A stretch of DNA of 64,000 nucleotides from NCBI RefSeq assembly GCF_003668045.3, contig NW_023276807.1, forward strand, positions 231,915,667 through 231,979,666, given 5' to 3'. Numbering within the stretch: position 1 is the first letter of the stretch; each line of letters starts with the position of its first letter. Below are positions 23,501 to 36,005 of this stretch, piece after piece. The position numbers and the translations under genes were made by a program. The DNA is from Cricetulus griseus. Its lineage: Eukaryota > Chordata > Mammalia > Rodentia > Cricetidae. The notes beneath the pieces were generated by a model. That model was not told the origin of the DNA. It did no database searches and saw nothing but the letters and a program-made list of their open reading frames with translations.

Positions 23501-24520
23501 TCCCTGTGTGTGCTTCAGTCTATTAGTGTCCAAAGTGAGCAAGCTGCACGACATCTAGGCATTTTATAGGCCAGTGGTGGGTAGTGATCAGAGCTCCTGA
23601 GGTTGCCGGTTAATGTCAGGACCATAGCAGGTCACAGTTGCCACAGCAGGTGTTTACGAGTCAATGGGTAACTGCAAACAGATGTCCTCAATGTTAACCA
23701 AGGCAGCAACTGTGGACATAGTGGGCAAAGCTAATGTCTTCACAGAGCAGGCAGAATTTGAACTTGGCCGGATAAACAAGATTTCTCCTAAGTTAGAAAG
23801 TTCATTAAGGCAGTCCACCGAGAGCCTGGAGCTCTAAGAACGAAGATACGCAGGAAACCATGAGGATGTGATGTGGGCACTGCATTCCTAACACAAGGTA
23901 AGGCTGGAGAGTGTCTTTACCAGATGGTGACGACTCGGGGCTGTTGTAGGCATTGATTGTATCCTGTAAACAGTAGGAGAGGGTTTCACAGATGTCTGAT
24001 GAGAGGAGAGCTGTGATTGGTCCTCAGGGTTTTCAAGCCTTCCTCGTGTATTATCAGCAGTATCTTAAATGGGCAGGATGATCTTACTGCAGAAAATGAA
24101 CAAAAAACTGCCCATCACCAATTGTAGGAAGGTTGGAAATGGCATTCTCTGCTTTGTCTACAAAGCAGGGCATGTGCTTCCAGCCATCATCCCTGTCGGG
24201 TCTGGAGACGCCTAATTAGCTACAGTTGCCACCGAGCTGCCCCTCTCCAGCCACTGAGCGTTGTCCACTGGCTCTCCTGGTACCTGCCGAGGCACTCCTA
24301 GAAGGCCCATAATATAGGCATTAATAAGCAGATAGAGGCTGTCCCTTCAATAAGAAGCATATGCAATGCAAATTCAGCCTTAAAAGTATTAGGAGAGTAC
24401 AGAATAAGAAAGAGCATCACTTATAACCAGGAATACTCATTGGAATAAGTACCTTTTTTGTTAATGTCAATTGAATTTCGTGGTACCATCGTGTGGTCTC
24501 TGTGACCTGACTATTTTCAG

Positions 24521-24582
24521 GCCCAGCAGGCTCAGTCAGTAGAGTGCAAGACTCTCAAGATGGGTTCAATCATGGCCATACC
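24521..24582 (+). pseudogene. tRNA-Lys-like relic
   Basis: GCCCAGCAGGCTCAGTCAGT followed by AGAGTGCAAGACTCTCAAGA and GGGTTCAATCATGG matches the acceptor strand, D-arm, anticodon-stem side and T-arm order of tRNA-Lys. The variable region and part of the anticodon arm are missing, so it cannot fold as a tRNA. It is a retro-pseudogene or the head of a tRNA-Lys-derived SINE. Confidence 0.5.
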
Positions 24583-25499
24583 TTAGTTCTGTACTACATG
24601 GAGGAATTTCATGAAGGTTTGGCATCTACATTATGTTATTTTTATGAAGCGAACATCAAAAGTGCCAATTGCATGTATAAGGTACATGACATTTGCCTCT
24701 ACTTTTGGAGGATAGCAGATTGGCATGTCAATTTGCTAGAGTAATTTGTGAGCCTTGCCATTTCAAAAATGTATATTTATATAGATGAGTATAATTTGCA
24801 GAATTCGGAAGCTGTACCTTTGCCAAGTACTGTGTGATCCCTTGAGGAGAGAACAGATTGGAAATTTTAATAGATGGCTCTTACAGTAGAATGAACTAGC
24901 TGCAGATACATCTTAGGCAAGAGTCAGGTAATACCAAGCTTGACAATTTCAACCCAAGCACAGAGTTTGGAATATAAACAGCATTTAATTGCTTAGGAAA
25001 TTGGCTGCCTCCGAGAGGAAATCCACTCTCTGCTCCTTAGAACACTGTAAAACCAGGCAGGGGGAGCCAAGGAAACAGTTTCCCTGAACATAATTTCACT
25101 GATGTGCAGATATAAAACGCAGTCAAGACGGAAGGTACAGAAACCTGTGTCAGAAAGGGATTGGAAATGCAATCTGAAAATACCTAATTGGATTTGATTT
25201 TTTTTCTCCTCTGAGAAGCCTTGCAATCTTTAGTTTATTAGGTATTTATCTCCCCTTTTACGCTGTGTGTGTTTATTCTTGTGATTTTGATCTTGAAGAT
25301 CACTCACATTCAGCAAAATCTGTATCAATCAAGTCTTATTATGACCTGCAAGGCTTTCCACATTGTTGCACACAGTAGGTGTGTTGAGCAAGTTAATTCC
25401 TTTCTCTCTTCTCCAAGTATTTGAGTATGTGACCATACTGCAGTTCTGGCCATTAGGGCTATTAGGCATGGCTGCAAATGAGAGAGGTGATCCTGTTCC

Positions 25500-25625
25500 G
25501 CCTGCTGCTAGTCAAGGAAGAAGTATTTGCTTAGTGTTTTACAAATACCTGGCACTGGATATTGGTGCTAGGTACTGGGGGAAGAGCAAAACACCATGCC
25601 AGCTCCTACCTCATAGAATCTAGCT
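25500..25625 (+). mobile_element. ancient L2/MIR-like fragment
   Basis: CTGGCACTGGATATTGGTGC, GGTACTGGGGGAAGAGCA and CTCATAGAATCTAGC follow the order of a widespread ancient repeat with a 'tgccaggcactgtgctagg' core. Diverged. Confidence 0.4.
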
Positions 25626-26270
25626 TTCTTGGGCAATAGAGAAAATGGCCAATCATCCTGCACTTGCTACTTACAAGAGTGGGTTGTGATACATATAAGT
25701 ACTATTAGCAGCAGTGTGCAAGAGGCTTTCTCTACAGAGACAGCCAAACCAGTGAGTGAGGCCACTAGCATGAGAGAAGCGGGCAGGCGCCTTCCGGGGC
25801 CAGATTTCCTCATCTACTGGCTGCTTAGCTTTCTGAAGCCAGAGGAAACACTGAGTTGTGACTGTGTAGTCTGAGGCACAGAGTCACTGGCATCAGTTTC
25901 ATTAATACAAATTCTAAAACAGAAAATCAGTGGGCACCCTGCTGATTAAATAGACATTGTTGTGAGACAATTCAACTTAATGAAGACTGACTGGGAAGTA
26001 ACTGAGCAGGGACCTGAAGTTTATGGCATGGCTTTGGGAAAGCAAGAAGGAGCTCAATAGCACCATAATTACACTTTATTGGAAACAGTGGCACCAGGCA
26101 GATGAGATAATGAATTCCAGTGTTTCTAACACAGACCAAGCAGCCCTGAAGGGGCCCAGGGTCTGGGCAGCACAAGGATGAGATTGATTGGACCATGAAG
26201 AAGCATTATATCTTCATTCACTGGAGATTTCTTTGGGCGAGAACATTTTAAAAGTTTTCCAGTGCTTTCT

Positions 26271-26272
<2 letters not shown>

Positions 26273-26326
<54 letters not shown>
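26273..26326. repeat. (CT)n microsatellite
   Basis: About 26 CT units. It gives an Arg-Glu repeat frame on the minus strand that is not a gene. A polypurine-polypyrimidine mirror tract of this kind can form triplex DNA. Confidence 0.98.
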
Positions 26327-26329
<3 letters not shown>

Positions 26330-28137
26330 AACTTCCAACAAAGTTCTCCAACCAGTGCCCTTAGGGTCCCCTCATGTGTCACTAAGAACTGAGTCCCCCG
26401 GGATTGTGCTCATAAGTTTCAAAGGACTGGGGTCATATTTGCATAAAGTATGGCCAGCATCAGTAGACAGGAGTGGAAATGGTGCTGGCATTCAAGAGAT
26501 GGTTGTCAATATTTAATAGGTTCTATGAAAGTAAAAATCGATAACGCTGTGAGCCAAGTGGACATTCCATTAGCTACCAGCCAGACCTCTTCCTTCAGGC
26601 CAGGAAAATCTGAAGCATGGGGAGCCTTCTGGAGAAGCACTTTTTGGGTGTTACTGACCTTCATACAGGCAAGAGAGGCCATTTCATTTAGAAACATTTT
26701 GCTTGGCCGTGCAGCGGTAATAATCGGTACACTTTTGTATTGCCCTCTTAATTTCCCCATTTTATAAAGACTGAGTAACTGAGGAGATTGTGTGTTGGGG
26801 CAGAGGGGAGCATCAACCACTTATGTAGCCTTTAAGTGCTATTCTGGTTAACTGATGCACAGACAGTTAAGCAGTTAAAAAAATGCATATTTCTCTGGGG
26901 CAAATTCTCCTTTGAACTAGTTTTAACATCTTACTGCTTCTTCATTAATTAATGAGTTAAATAAAATCATTGGAACATGTCCAATTCGTATTTGCAAGAT
27001 GCTCACGATTTCTCTACCATGGGTTCTTTAACAACCCCCAAAGTGTACCTTCTTGGAGGAATGGCGGACGCTGTCATCACAGCTAAAACCCCCAGATTGC
27101 AGAGACTGGTAACACTTGGTAAATCTCTATCAGCCTCGAAGATGGCTAATGATTGGTGGAAAGGCACCAAGGGTATTGGGTACTGTTCTTCTCCTTTGTG
27201 TGCTAAGGGAGATTCAGAACTGTAGGAAGACAGTGAGCATGGGGTAGGAAACTTAGGTAGGCTGCTGTGCCTTTATTTATGGCTGGGTCTATAAAAAGAT
27301 AATAGGAGAAGTCCCATGATTGAACAGCAAAAAAATAAATAGATAAAAATATAAAGATATTCCACAACACTGCTTTGTTTCTTCTCAAAGAAATAGACAC
27401 TGATTTCTGGCAGTGGTGGTAGCTGGAAATTCTTCATGTAATTTGCTTTACAAAGATTTCAACTTTGACTGAAAAAAAAATCCCTTGCATTGTTGTAGAG
27501 GAGAATTATTTGCATCATTCGTTTCCACGATTTATGTTCTCCAGCTCAGAGTTGTAAATGAGCTTAGTCAGACAAGCCAGAGTACACACCCCAGTGAAGG
27601 GGAAAGAAGGATGTGGGGCGTGGCTAGTCCACACCCAGTGTCTCACTGAGAGATCCACTGTGATCTCTGTGCCACTTCCAGGTCTTAGATAACCTTTTTC
27701 TTTCCTGGTTGGCAGTGACAATTATTCTTTTATTGAAAGTGGGGATTTAGAGGCAGATACTCGAAAAGCTCATAAAAATCACATCAAATCCTTTCAAAAC
27801 TCACTTAAATTTTAGTTACTACTTTCCATGTCAGGTTTGTGTTATCTCTTAACTGAGTTTAGCTTCTAACCATTTTACCTGGCTTTCCCCAAATCATTTC
27901 TTACAGTGTGTCTGAGACTTCCAAGCGTATACAGCGTAAGGGGTGAAATGCAGTCACGGTTGGTAGGGGTGGGGGATGTGTGTGAGAAAAGCTGAGTCTG
28001 CATTTTTAACAAGCTCACAAAGGGTGTTTTGACTTATGGACTTTGAAGAGCAGATTACCCTGCTGGCAATTTTAATGTCTGCTTTGTAGCAGGTGTTTAG
28101 CAAATGTGAAGAAAGTATACAAGATCTGAAATAGCAT

Positions 28138-28154
28138 GGAAAAAAAAAAAAAAA
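28138..28154. repeat. poly-A run
   Basis: A-run of about 15-17 nt, not preceded by a SINE that I recognise. Confidence 0.8.
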
Positions 28155-28744
28155 CAAGATGGCATGGATTCAGTTGGGGGACACTGAGTGACAAAAGAGG
28201 AGCATTATAATTACTTACTTAGCTCTCCAAAGCTAACAAATTGTTATTACCTCCCTCCAAAATTAAATTAAACATGCTTTCAAAAATGTTTTTTTAATCA
28301 ACTGAAAATCCTGTTTAGACATTTGGCTGCCACCGGTACTTTCTGCTTGTCCTTGAGAGTCTGACATCACTCCCAACTTTCATTCCCCGGTGCTCATGAT
28401 CTCAGAGGCCTGTTTCTCTGTCATGAGAACATTTACCTTTAGTGGACAATGACATATGTGAAAATCCTCTTTAACACAAAATTAAGCATCTTTATTATCA
28501 ACTGTTGAACTGTCCACCTTGTACTCATATGTGACTTGCCTAGTATGAATCACTACATATCTTTGAGGAATAGATAAAATATGGACTGTAAATAGAAAGT
28601 GACCAGAGGGTTGCAGTGTGTTTGGGAAGTTTCTTTATAATAACAGCCACTTAAGCTGGAGGCAAAGGGTAGGTGACCATCACTGCACAGGGTGACTATG
28701 TCAGTGGAGTTCACAGTGAATGGTGGAAACAATGCAGCAAAGAG

Positions 28745-28880
28745 GCACTCAGTTCCCAGGTGGCAGAGACATCTTCTTTATAAAGGTGACATAAGCTGAA
28801 TCTTGAATGAGTAACAACTGTCTGGGGGATGGAGAATATAAGAGTCACCAGGACAAAAGCACAGAGGCCACGCCCATGGC
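28745..28880 (+). mobile_element. possible L2 3' fragment
   Basis: AAGGTGACATAAGCTGAATC followed by TTGAATGAGTAACAACTG and later GCACAGAGGCC resembles the plus-strand order of the L2 3' end. Strongly diverged. Confidence 0.45.
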
Positions 28881-31800
28881 GCCTATCAGAATGAGCTTGG
28901 CAAAGGGACAGATACTCTAGAAGGAAAATGGCAAGTGGGGAGGGAGACTGGCAAACACATTTCCAGTAACGCAGGCAGAGGCTGATGTAGTACGAACCCT
29001 TCTTGGAACATGCTGTGTAATCTGGAATGGGCAAATGGTCCACAATCGTCCTCAGCACAGCCACTCCTCACTTGGTGCTGTGGGAAGCACGTGTGCGCAT
29101 TCTAATTTCTGAACTTCCCTCTGCTCAGAGTTATGCCGAAGCATAGACAAGGAGTGTTTGGAAGTCTTATAAGTGCGTCTTTGATGTGATTTTTATGGGC
29201 AGCGTTAATTTCCTTCCACATGAATAGCTTTAATAATGCTGCAATCTAAATCCTGTTTAAATTAGTTTATATTGTTTTCTGCTTTCTCAGTGATCTTTCC
29301 ACTGAATGCAAAATTGAATTTACAGTTGTGAATTGAAAATGACCGTCCTCAATATGCTCCAGTAGCCATCCAGCAGGAGTGACTGAGTCGTCGTTAATAA
29401 GTATAAACTAAAGTCACTTCTAATACGGCAACAAATGTTGACTGGCATTTCTAAGCATGCCTCAACTAACATGTTTTAAATTTAATGTGAAAGTTAGCAC
29501 ATCAATCATTATTAGCCTGCCAGTTTCAAAGGCAAACTTGGATGAACTTGGGAGTTTCCAAAACTATATATTTCTCTTAAATTAGCTGGATTCTGCCTAC
29601 CAACACTTGCTAACAGGTGAGAAAGCCTCTTGGCTACCTACATTTTCAGTACTGGGTTTTCTGTTGTTTTGCACTCACGATGATACTTTCGATCTGAAAA
29701 CTGTCCATTTGCCACTCCTTGTAACTAAACGATCCACTCATGTGTCAGTCCAAATAGTGAGGGCCACTAAGACAAGGCTTTTCACCCTGAGCAAACATGT
29801 GACTTGTGCTTTCTGAAAGAAGTTTCTATACTTAAGGAGTAACAACCAGGAGTGAGATGGAAGAGTACCCATGTACCCAGGGAAGAAACTGAGCAAGATG
29901 GGCAATCCTGCTCCTTCCTTTCTGCCTTTCCCTTATGAGCTTAAAAAAAAAAAAAGTTGAGGATTCTCCCTTTGTGCTGTGTGGAAGCTTAAGTCACAGC
30001 AAGGGTAAAATATAGCGCATAGCACATGAAGTCAGTGTTCTTTTCTGTTGTTATTTTCTTTTTAAGGGGAAAAAGGATTTCTTATAAGCATGGGGTTTAC
30101 TCCTGCTGTCTGTCCCAAGGTCCATTCTCCTAACATATATTGGCAGGGAGAGAGGAGGAGAGTATGGAAGGAAGCAGAATTTATTCTGACTCTTAAGAGT
30201 CGCAGTGGGCCTCTCACAAACATAACGCTAAATTATGGGCCTCTCCGTGGGCTGAGTGTAATGTTAAGTTGCATGATGGATTTTATCTTACACAAGCTGC
30301 TCCGGTCCATGAAATGAGATAAGAACCTACTGCAGCTGGAGTTCACATTGGCTTGAACTCAGACTGAAACCCCAGAGTTCAACACAATTGCCTGAGTCAG
30401 CGTGGGTATTAAGATGGTGCTCTGTGCTCAAGAAGCATAATTTGCAAGGAAACTGTAGGTTTCCTGTGGGTGTGCCCACACCAGTTACCTCCCCCGGTTC
30501 AAGGGTGAGCACCGGTTTGATTGGGGGGATGCCAGGAAGCTTTGATCCTAAGCCCAGAAGGAAACATCTTGTCCTACATTAGCAATAGCAGCTTGGAGCC
30601 TGGAGAAGGCAGACTGCACTCCACCACCGCATCCCAAGCCAGGGGAGGCCTGCCCTATGCGCCAACCATGTCCCTGGGCAAGTAACAGTACTAAGAAAAT
30701 GGCTAGGGAGGTCTCCTAAAAAAGAGGCTGAGATAACTTTAAACCACTTCCTATAAGATTTACAAAGCACTCCACAAATAACATACTAATAACCAGGTAA
30801 TGGTTGGTTTTTGTTTTTGTTTTGTTTTTCTTTTTCATCCAATGAGTTTGTTTGGGTTCCTTATATGAATGTGGGTGAATGGTTACTAACAGGGTCAAGG
30901 AGGCCTCAAAGGCAGCTGTATTGCCAGAACCCGAGCCCAGCATGGGTGACTACCACAGGAGCCGCTGGATTCCTTTTTAATCATGTCAAATAAAAATAAA
31001 CCTTTCTTCCAAGTCACCTTCTGTCCACCTGGAGTGTGGACATGTTTATAAACGTCAACCATACAGGAAGGGTCCCTGAAAGCCCTCCGTACCAACAGGG
31101 CCTGGATAGACGAGTAAGTGGGTAAGTATCCAGACAGTGAGATCTAGTTTTGCCCCTGATTTTGAGAATGAAAGAGTCTGTCTACCTTGCTTAAATGAAG
31201 GTGGTTTCCCTATCACATCGCTTAGAAGCAGAAACATACAAATGAAAGTTTTCTCCCCTCAATTTCGCTTAGAAAGTCCTCTGGGAGCCTTCAGCAGTGG
31301 TCACATCGATTAATGTTGTAATGGCTGGCATACAACTTCCAGGTGTAATTAACTTAATCACCCTCACACCTGCCTTCCTCCACCTCCAAGCTGTACAGCC
31401 ATCCCCAAACAAGCAAGCCTATTTGTCTTCTTTGAAATAAGCTTTATCATTTATTTATAGATGCAACCTCCTTCCCCACTTCCTGCTCCCACCTGAGGCT
31501 TAAACCAAATTTAAACCGTCTTTCCAATAGCCACCCAAAACAAAGGTTGACCACCTCAGGGCACACACCCCCTTGTGTAGAAAACTAGGAAATACTCAAT
31601 TTTTTCATTGTATTGAAATCCATTATATTAAACTGAAAATGAAATTACTTTGGAATTTCAGTAGAACAAGAAATGGTTTCATTTCTCCTGCCTGCTTTGG
31701 GGACAGTATCTTGTATTGCAAGAAGTTTTGAGATAATTTTCCTGTCACCCATGCATTGACTTTACTTAGCTATCTGGCTAAATAACAAAAACAGTGTACT

Positions 31801-32153
31801 GTCATATAGTATTTCTGATAAAGGAATAGGGGCAGGGCCAAATAGGTCTATAACAGTTTTTAAAGTCCATTTTAAGAAAGCATATTCTAAGTTCAATATG
31901 AGAATGGGGCTGAAAATCATAGCTAAGAATGCCCAGTACAGCCATGCTGATGGAGAGACAGCTGAATGAGAAGCTCTGGGTGGTTCCATGGAACCAGAGG
32001 AAGAAGAGAAAAACGATAAGCTATGGAATGACAGAGCAGTCTTCCAAGGAAAGATAATTTACCAGTTTCAGAAGAAGTGCCGCCTGGGGAGACCTCACAT
32101 GTTTTGAGAACCTGGATGAAGTGGCTATTTCTTGTCTTCACCTTCCATTCCAG

Positions 32154-32366
32154 ACGACAGCAAGTTCTCAGAGGCCATAACCGTGCTGCTGTCTTGGATA
32201 GAACGTGGGGAGGTGAATCGGCGTTCTGCAAACCAGTTCTACTCCATGGTCCAGTCGGCTAATAGCCACGTGCGCAGGCTCATGAATGAAAAAGCCACCC
32301 ATGAACAGGAAATGGAGGAAGCCAAGGAGAATTTTAAAAATGCCTTAACGGGGATCCTCACTCAAT
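32154..32366 (+). CDS. ENOX1: ENOX1 internal exon 4 of 6 (helical region)
   Basis: This 213-nt exon, phase 1 to phase 1, has a strong pyrimidine-rich acceptor (TTCCATTCCAG) and a canonical GTAAGT donor after CAAT. It encodes DDSKFSEAITVLLSWIERGE, then a segment with ANQFYSMVQSANSHVRRLMNE, and then a charged helix (EQEMEEAKENFKNAL) ending TGILTQ. The composition (alternating hydrophobic and charged residues, no Pro or Cys) predicts mostly alpha-helix. The positions AITVLLSWIERGE and NQFYSMVQ match ENOX1; ENOX2 differs there as I remember it. Reading through the donor meets TAG at 32372-32374. The exon is isolated, with a 9.3 kb intron before it and an 18.6 kb intron after it. An overlapping plus-strand frame that begins in the intron at 32077 is a shadow. 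Confidence 0.96.
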
Positions 32367-32760
32367 GTAAGTAGCCTTGGGGGCCATCTCCTTTTTGTTA
32401 TGGCTTGGCCTTTTCTTTTGTGCCCATTTTATGTTTTCATGTGGGGGTAAGTAGTTCAGAAGTCTCCCATTTTTCTCCACATTGAATGGTACACCTCATA
32501 ACCGATCCATGTTCTGTGGCATGTGGAAGAGCACGGACCCTGCCCTGAGAGCTTACTCCTCAAGGTGAGCGACATTTCTGTAGCTTTTCCTCAGAACACC
32601 GTGCCTGGCCCCCAGGACAGGGCAGCCAGGCTAAGTGGATCCACCTCAGTTCACATCACACCAGCCAAGCAGCTACTGTCCACCTGCAGGCTGTCCACAC
32701 AGACTTGTATGTCCGCTTGGGGCTGATAGCAGGGAATAGGTCTTGAACATGTCCCGGGGC

Positions 32761-32830
32761 TCTGTTTAGGGAGAAGGTACCATCTGCAAAAACCCTCCTC
32801 TGGGTCCTGGTGAGGTGAGCCTTGGCTGTC
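32761..32830 (+). repeat. local duplication, copy A
   Basis: A 70-bp block starting TCTGTTTAGGGAGAAGGTAC and ending GGTGAGCCTTGGCTGTC. A near copy lies 1.7 kb downstream at 34486-34556. It shares the exact string GAAGGTACCATCTGCAAA. Confidence 0.85.
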
Positions 32831-34485
32831 TGCACGAGTGACTTGGGAGTAGACTTTCGTCCTTTCTTCATTTGGAAAGCAAATTGCCTTAAACACTTAA
32901 TACCAGTGATTTTTCATGTCTAGATCCTGAATTGATGAAGGAGCACAAATGGAGCTTTCTAATAGAACAATAGTCACGGTAATTACCCTGGGGTTTTATT
33001 CAGAAAAGGGGCGTCGACTTTTTCTGTGGCACTCTGTGTCTGTAGTTAATGTCACAGAGGCACAATGCAGCTCAGCAGCTGATGGTCTGTGGCTTGGTAA
33101 AAGCTGTTGAGTGACACCGTGACAGGGCTGCGCTCCATTCCATTCCAGGTGCAGGGACCCACACACGACAGCCACACATGCAATTTACATATTCATTCTG
33201 AAGATAAGTATTATGTGCAGTGATCCAGTGTGCCAAAATGCCCGTCACCCCTTTCATCAGTACAAACCTAGTCTGTTAGGCTAGGAAGACAGAGAGGGAT
33301 GACAAGCCAGGATCCTCAATGCAGAAGCGGTTTACATGACTTTGGTTGCCAACAAACAGTTTTTGCAGCAGCACAGAGTAAGTACCATGCAATGAATCCC
33401 CAAGCATAAACTGGTAAGTCAAGGGCCCAGGATAAGAGCACTCTTAAGAGCAGAGGCCTTGAAAGAAAAGGACCATGGGAAACTGAGAGGTCACCTCTCA
33501 CTGACCTGTACTGTGTTAGCAAAACTCATCAGCATTGAACAATGGCCTTTGACCCAACTGTGTAGGTCCTGCCATGCTAGAGTTGGGGTTACTAGGTGGA
33601 GAATAAAGAAAGTTAATAGTGGCTCTAGCTTTGAAAGGAGGAAAGACAATAAGGGATGAGTGGCCAGAGAGAAGGTAAGAGTGGGTTGTTCAGGAGAGAC
33701 AAGGAGAAAAGAAAGGGTACACGATCTCAGAAGAACAATCCCCGAGGGGTGGAGGTAAGAAGCCATGTGCCCAAACAGTAGAGTGGTTACTGCCCACTTA
33801 CTCTTTGCTCAGGGGATTTGATTGTAACCAACTTCCCATCTGTGTGCAGGTCACGGTCTCCTTTTGCAGGGACTTAGCCCTTGACAACAGCAGTGAAGCT
33901 ATAGGGGTCGGAGGGCGGCCATGCGTTAGGATAGGAGAGAATCATGCTTTTCCTTGGCAATGGTATGAAATAAGGACTAGTTAAAATGGGGCTGAAAAAA
34001 ATAAAACCTACCTTCCTGCCACTGTGCAGGTGAAAGTAATCATATTTGAAGCAACCGAGAGGTAGTAGGAGGTGATGTGTGTCATCAATGGGCCTCCATG
34101 GTGGTAAAGTGCAGGGTGAGCCATCCAGCCTTGGTGCCTCCAACTGGATGCTTGAGCTAGGAGGAACACAATAGGACTGGTGCTTACCCCTCAAGGAATC
34201 AGTGAAGTTGCCATCTTGGAAGCCCATGCTGAGTGGGTTGGCCATCAAGTTAGTTCTTTAGCACCTCAGCTTAACTAAACGATTGTCTTCAATCTCTCAA
34301 CCTTTTTTCTTTTAATGGCTTTCATTTCCCATTTGAATAAATACTTTGACCAAAATTTTGTCAATGCCTTTCATACTATCCTTCCATCAACAAACTCCAT
34401 CCCAAGGCCCATACATAAGAAATCTTATTGCCTCTGCCTGAAAAAGCATAGCCCCTGTGACAGTTGTTTCAAATTGATGACCCTC

Positions 34486-34556
34486 TCCGTTTAAGAAGAA
34501 GGTACCATCTGCAAAGAACCTCCTCCAGGTCCTTATGAGGTGAGCTTTGGCTAGTC
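34486..34556 (+). repeat. local duplication, copy B
   Basis: Same-orientation partner of 32761-32830, over 80 percent alike by eye. It includes GAAGGTACCATCTGCAAA and AGGTGAGC. It lies 285 bp before the MaLR-like element. Confidence 0.85.
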
Positions 34557-34840
34557 ACATTCATGGTGCCAGGCTCTTGAAATTGCCTAATGTGTCAGTT
34601 AGATGCAGTGTCCACCACTTAATAACAAAAATCCCTACCAACCTGATTGGTTTCACACACAGAAAAAGGCAGATACTGATGCTGGGTTTCTATGAGTATC
34701 ATTATCTTTCCTTGGATTATTGTATAGGATGACTTGCTGTTGCCCCCACCATTGCATCTTTTCTTCTAGATTGAAATCATGTAGGGGAAGAGGAAGAAGG
34801 ACTAATACCATTATGTTGAGAAACTATAACTTTTATCCCG

Positions 34841-35150
34841 TGTCTAAGTTAGGGTATCTATTGCTGTGAAGAGACACCATGATCTTTAATTGCAGTGGCT
34901 TGCTTAGAGTTCAGAGGTTCAGCCCATTATCATCACAGCAAGGAGCATGGCAGTGTACAGGCAGACAGCTGAGATTCCTACATCTTGCAGGCCACAGGAA
35001 GGCGACTGAAACACTGGGCGGTATCCCGAGCATAGGAAACCTCAAAGCCTGCCCGCACAGTGATACCCTTGCTCCAACAAGGCCTTACCTACTCCACCAA
35101 AGCCACACTTATGAGCTTATGGGGGCCAATTACATTCAATCTACCATAGT
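34841..35150 (-). repeat. LTR of the MaLR-like element (3' LTR in element sense)
   Basis: Carries GTGAAGAGACACCATGA, GGAGCATGGCAG and CCTCAAAGCCTGCCC, all shared with the unit at 36588-36942. It lacks part of the middle segment that the other LTR keeps. Confidence 0.7.
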
Positions 35151-35884
35151 CCACTCCCTGCCTCCCCATATGCTGGTAACAATATCATAATGCAAAATGT
35201 ATTTAGTACAACTTCAAAAGTCCCCATAGTCTGTCACAGTCTCAATAGTGTTTTAAAGTCCCAAGTTCAAAGTCTTTTCTGAGATTCATGCAATCTCTCA
35301 ATTACCTGTAAAAATAAAAAAAGCAGATCACATATTTCCAACATGTAATGGCACAGTATCTACATGACTGTTCCAAAACTCAGGGAAGGGGTCATAGCAC
35401 GGAAATACTGGACCAAAGCAAGATCAAAAAACGCTCTGGGCAAACTCCAAAATCTGCATCTCCATGTCTGATGTCAAAACACTTTCATATCTCCAACTCC
35501 ATTCAGCTTCCTTGACTACAACACACTTCTTCCTCTTGGGATGGTTTCACTCCCTGTTAGCAGCTCTCCTCTGCACCCATCCCACAACCCTGGCATCTCT
35601 AACATCTTGGGCTCTTCAAGGCAATCCAGGTTCAACTTCACAGCTTCACACAATGGCCTCTCTACAAGGCCTCCATTCAGGGACAACCCTGACTCATGCC
35701 TGGCCTCGGTGGCTTTTCTTAGTCTTTGGGGCAAATGCTGTAACCTGTTTCTTTTATCCTTAACTCTAAAGCCAGAACCTCCTGGCTGAAGCTGCTACGT
35801 TCTGCTGCTTGCTGGGACTGGAACATGGCATCTTATTCAATTACATCTTGACCAGCTTTCTGGTTTTGATCGTTACTTTCACTG

Positions 35885-36005
35885 CCTAAGCTTGGTTGTC
35901 CTTGAACTTGCTCTGTAGACCAGGCTGGCCTCAAACTCAGAGATCCACCAGCCTCTACCTTCTGAGTGCTGGGATTAAAGGTGTGCACCACCACACCTGG
36001 CTCTA
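35885..36005 (-). mobile_element. SINE B1, nested
   Basis: The plus strand reads TGTAGACCAGGCTGGCCTC, then GTGCTGGGATTAAAGGTGTG and ACCACACCTGGCT, the reverse complement of a B1. It lies inside the internal part of the MaLR-like element, so it inserted later. Confidence 0.9.

Larger units (their letters stand above)
22874..32153 (+). other. ENOX1: ENOX1 intron, 9280 nt
   Basis: Intron with few young repeats: a GT/GTG tract, a tRNA-Lys-like relic, a (CT)n tract, two ancient MIR/L2-like fragments and short poly-A runs. The part 29100-29600 is AT-rich, free of recognisable repeats and discussed as a possible conserved element. No coding exon is supported. Confidence 0.9.

Noticed and set aside
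24521..24582. Functional tRNA-Lys gene
   Set aside because: The variable region and part of the anticodon arm are missing, so a cloverleaf cannot form.
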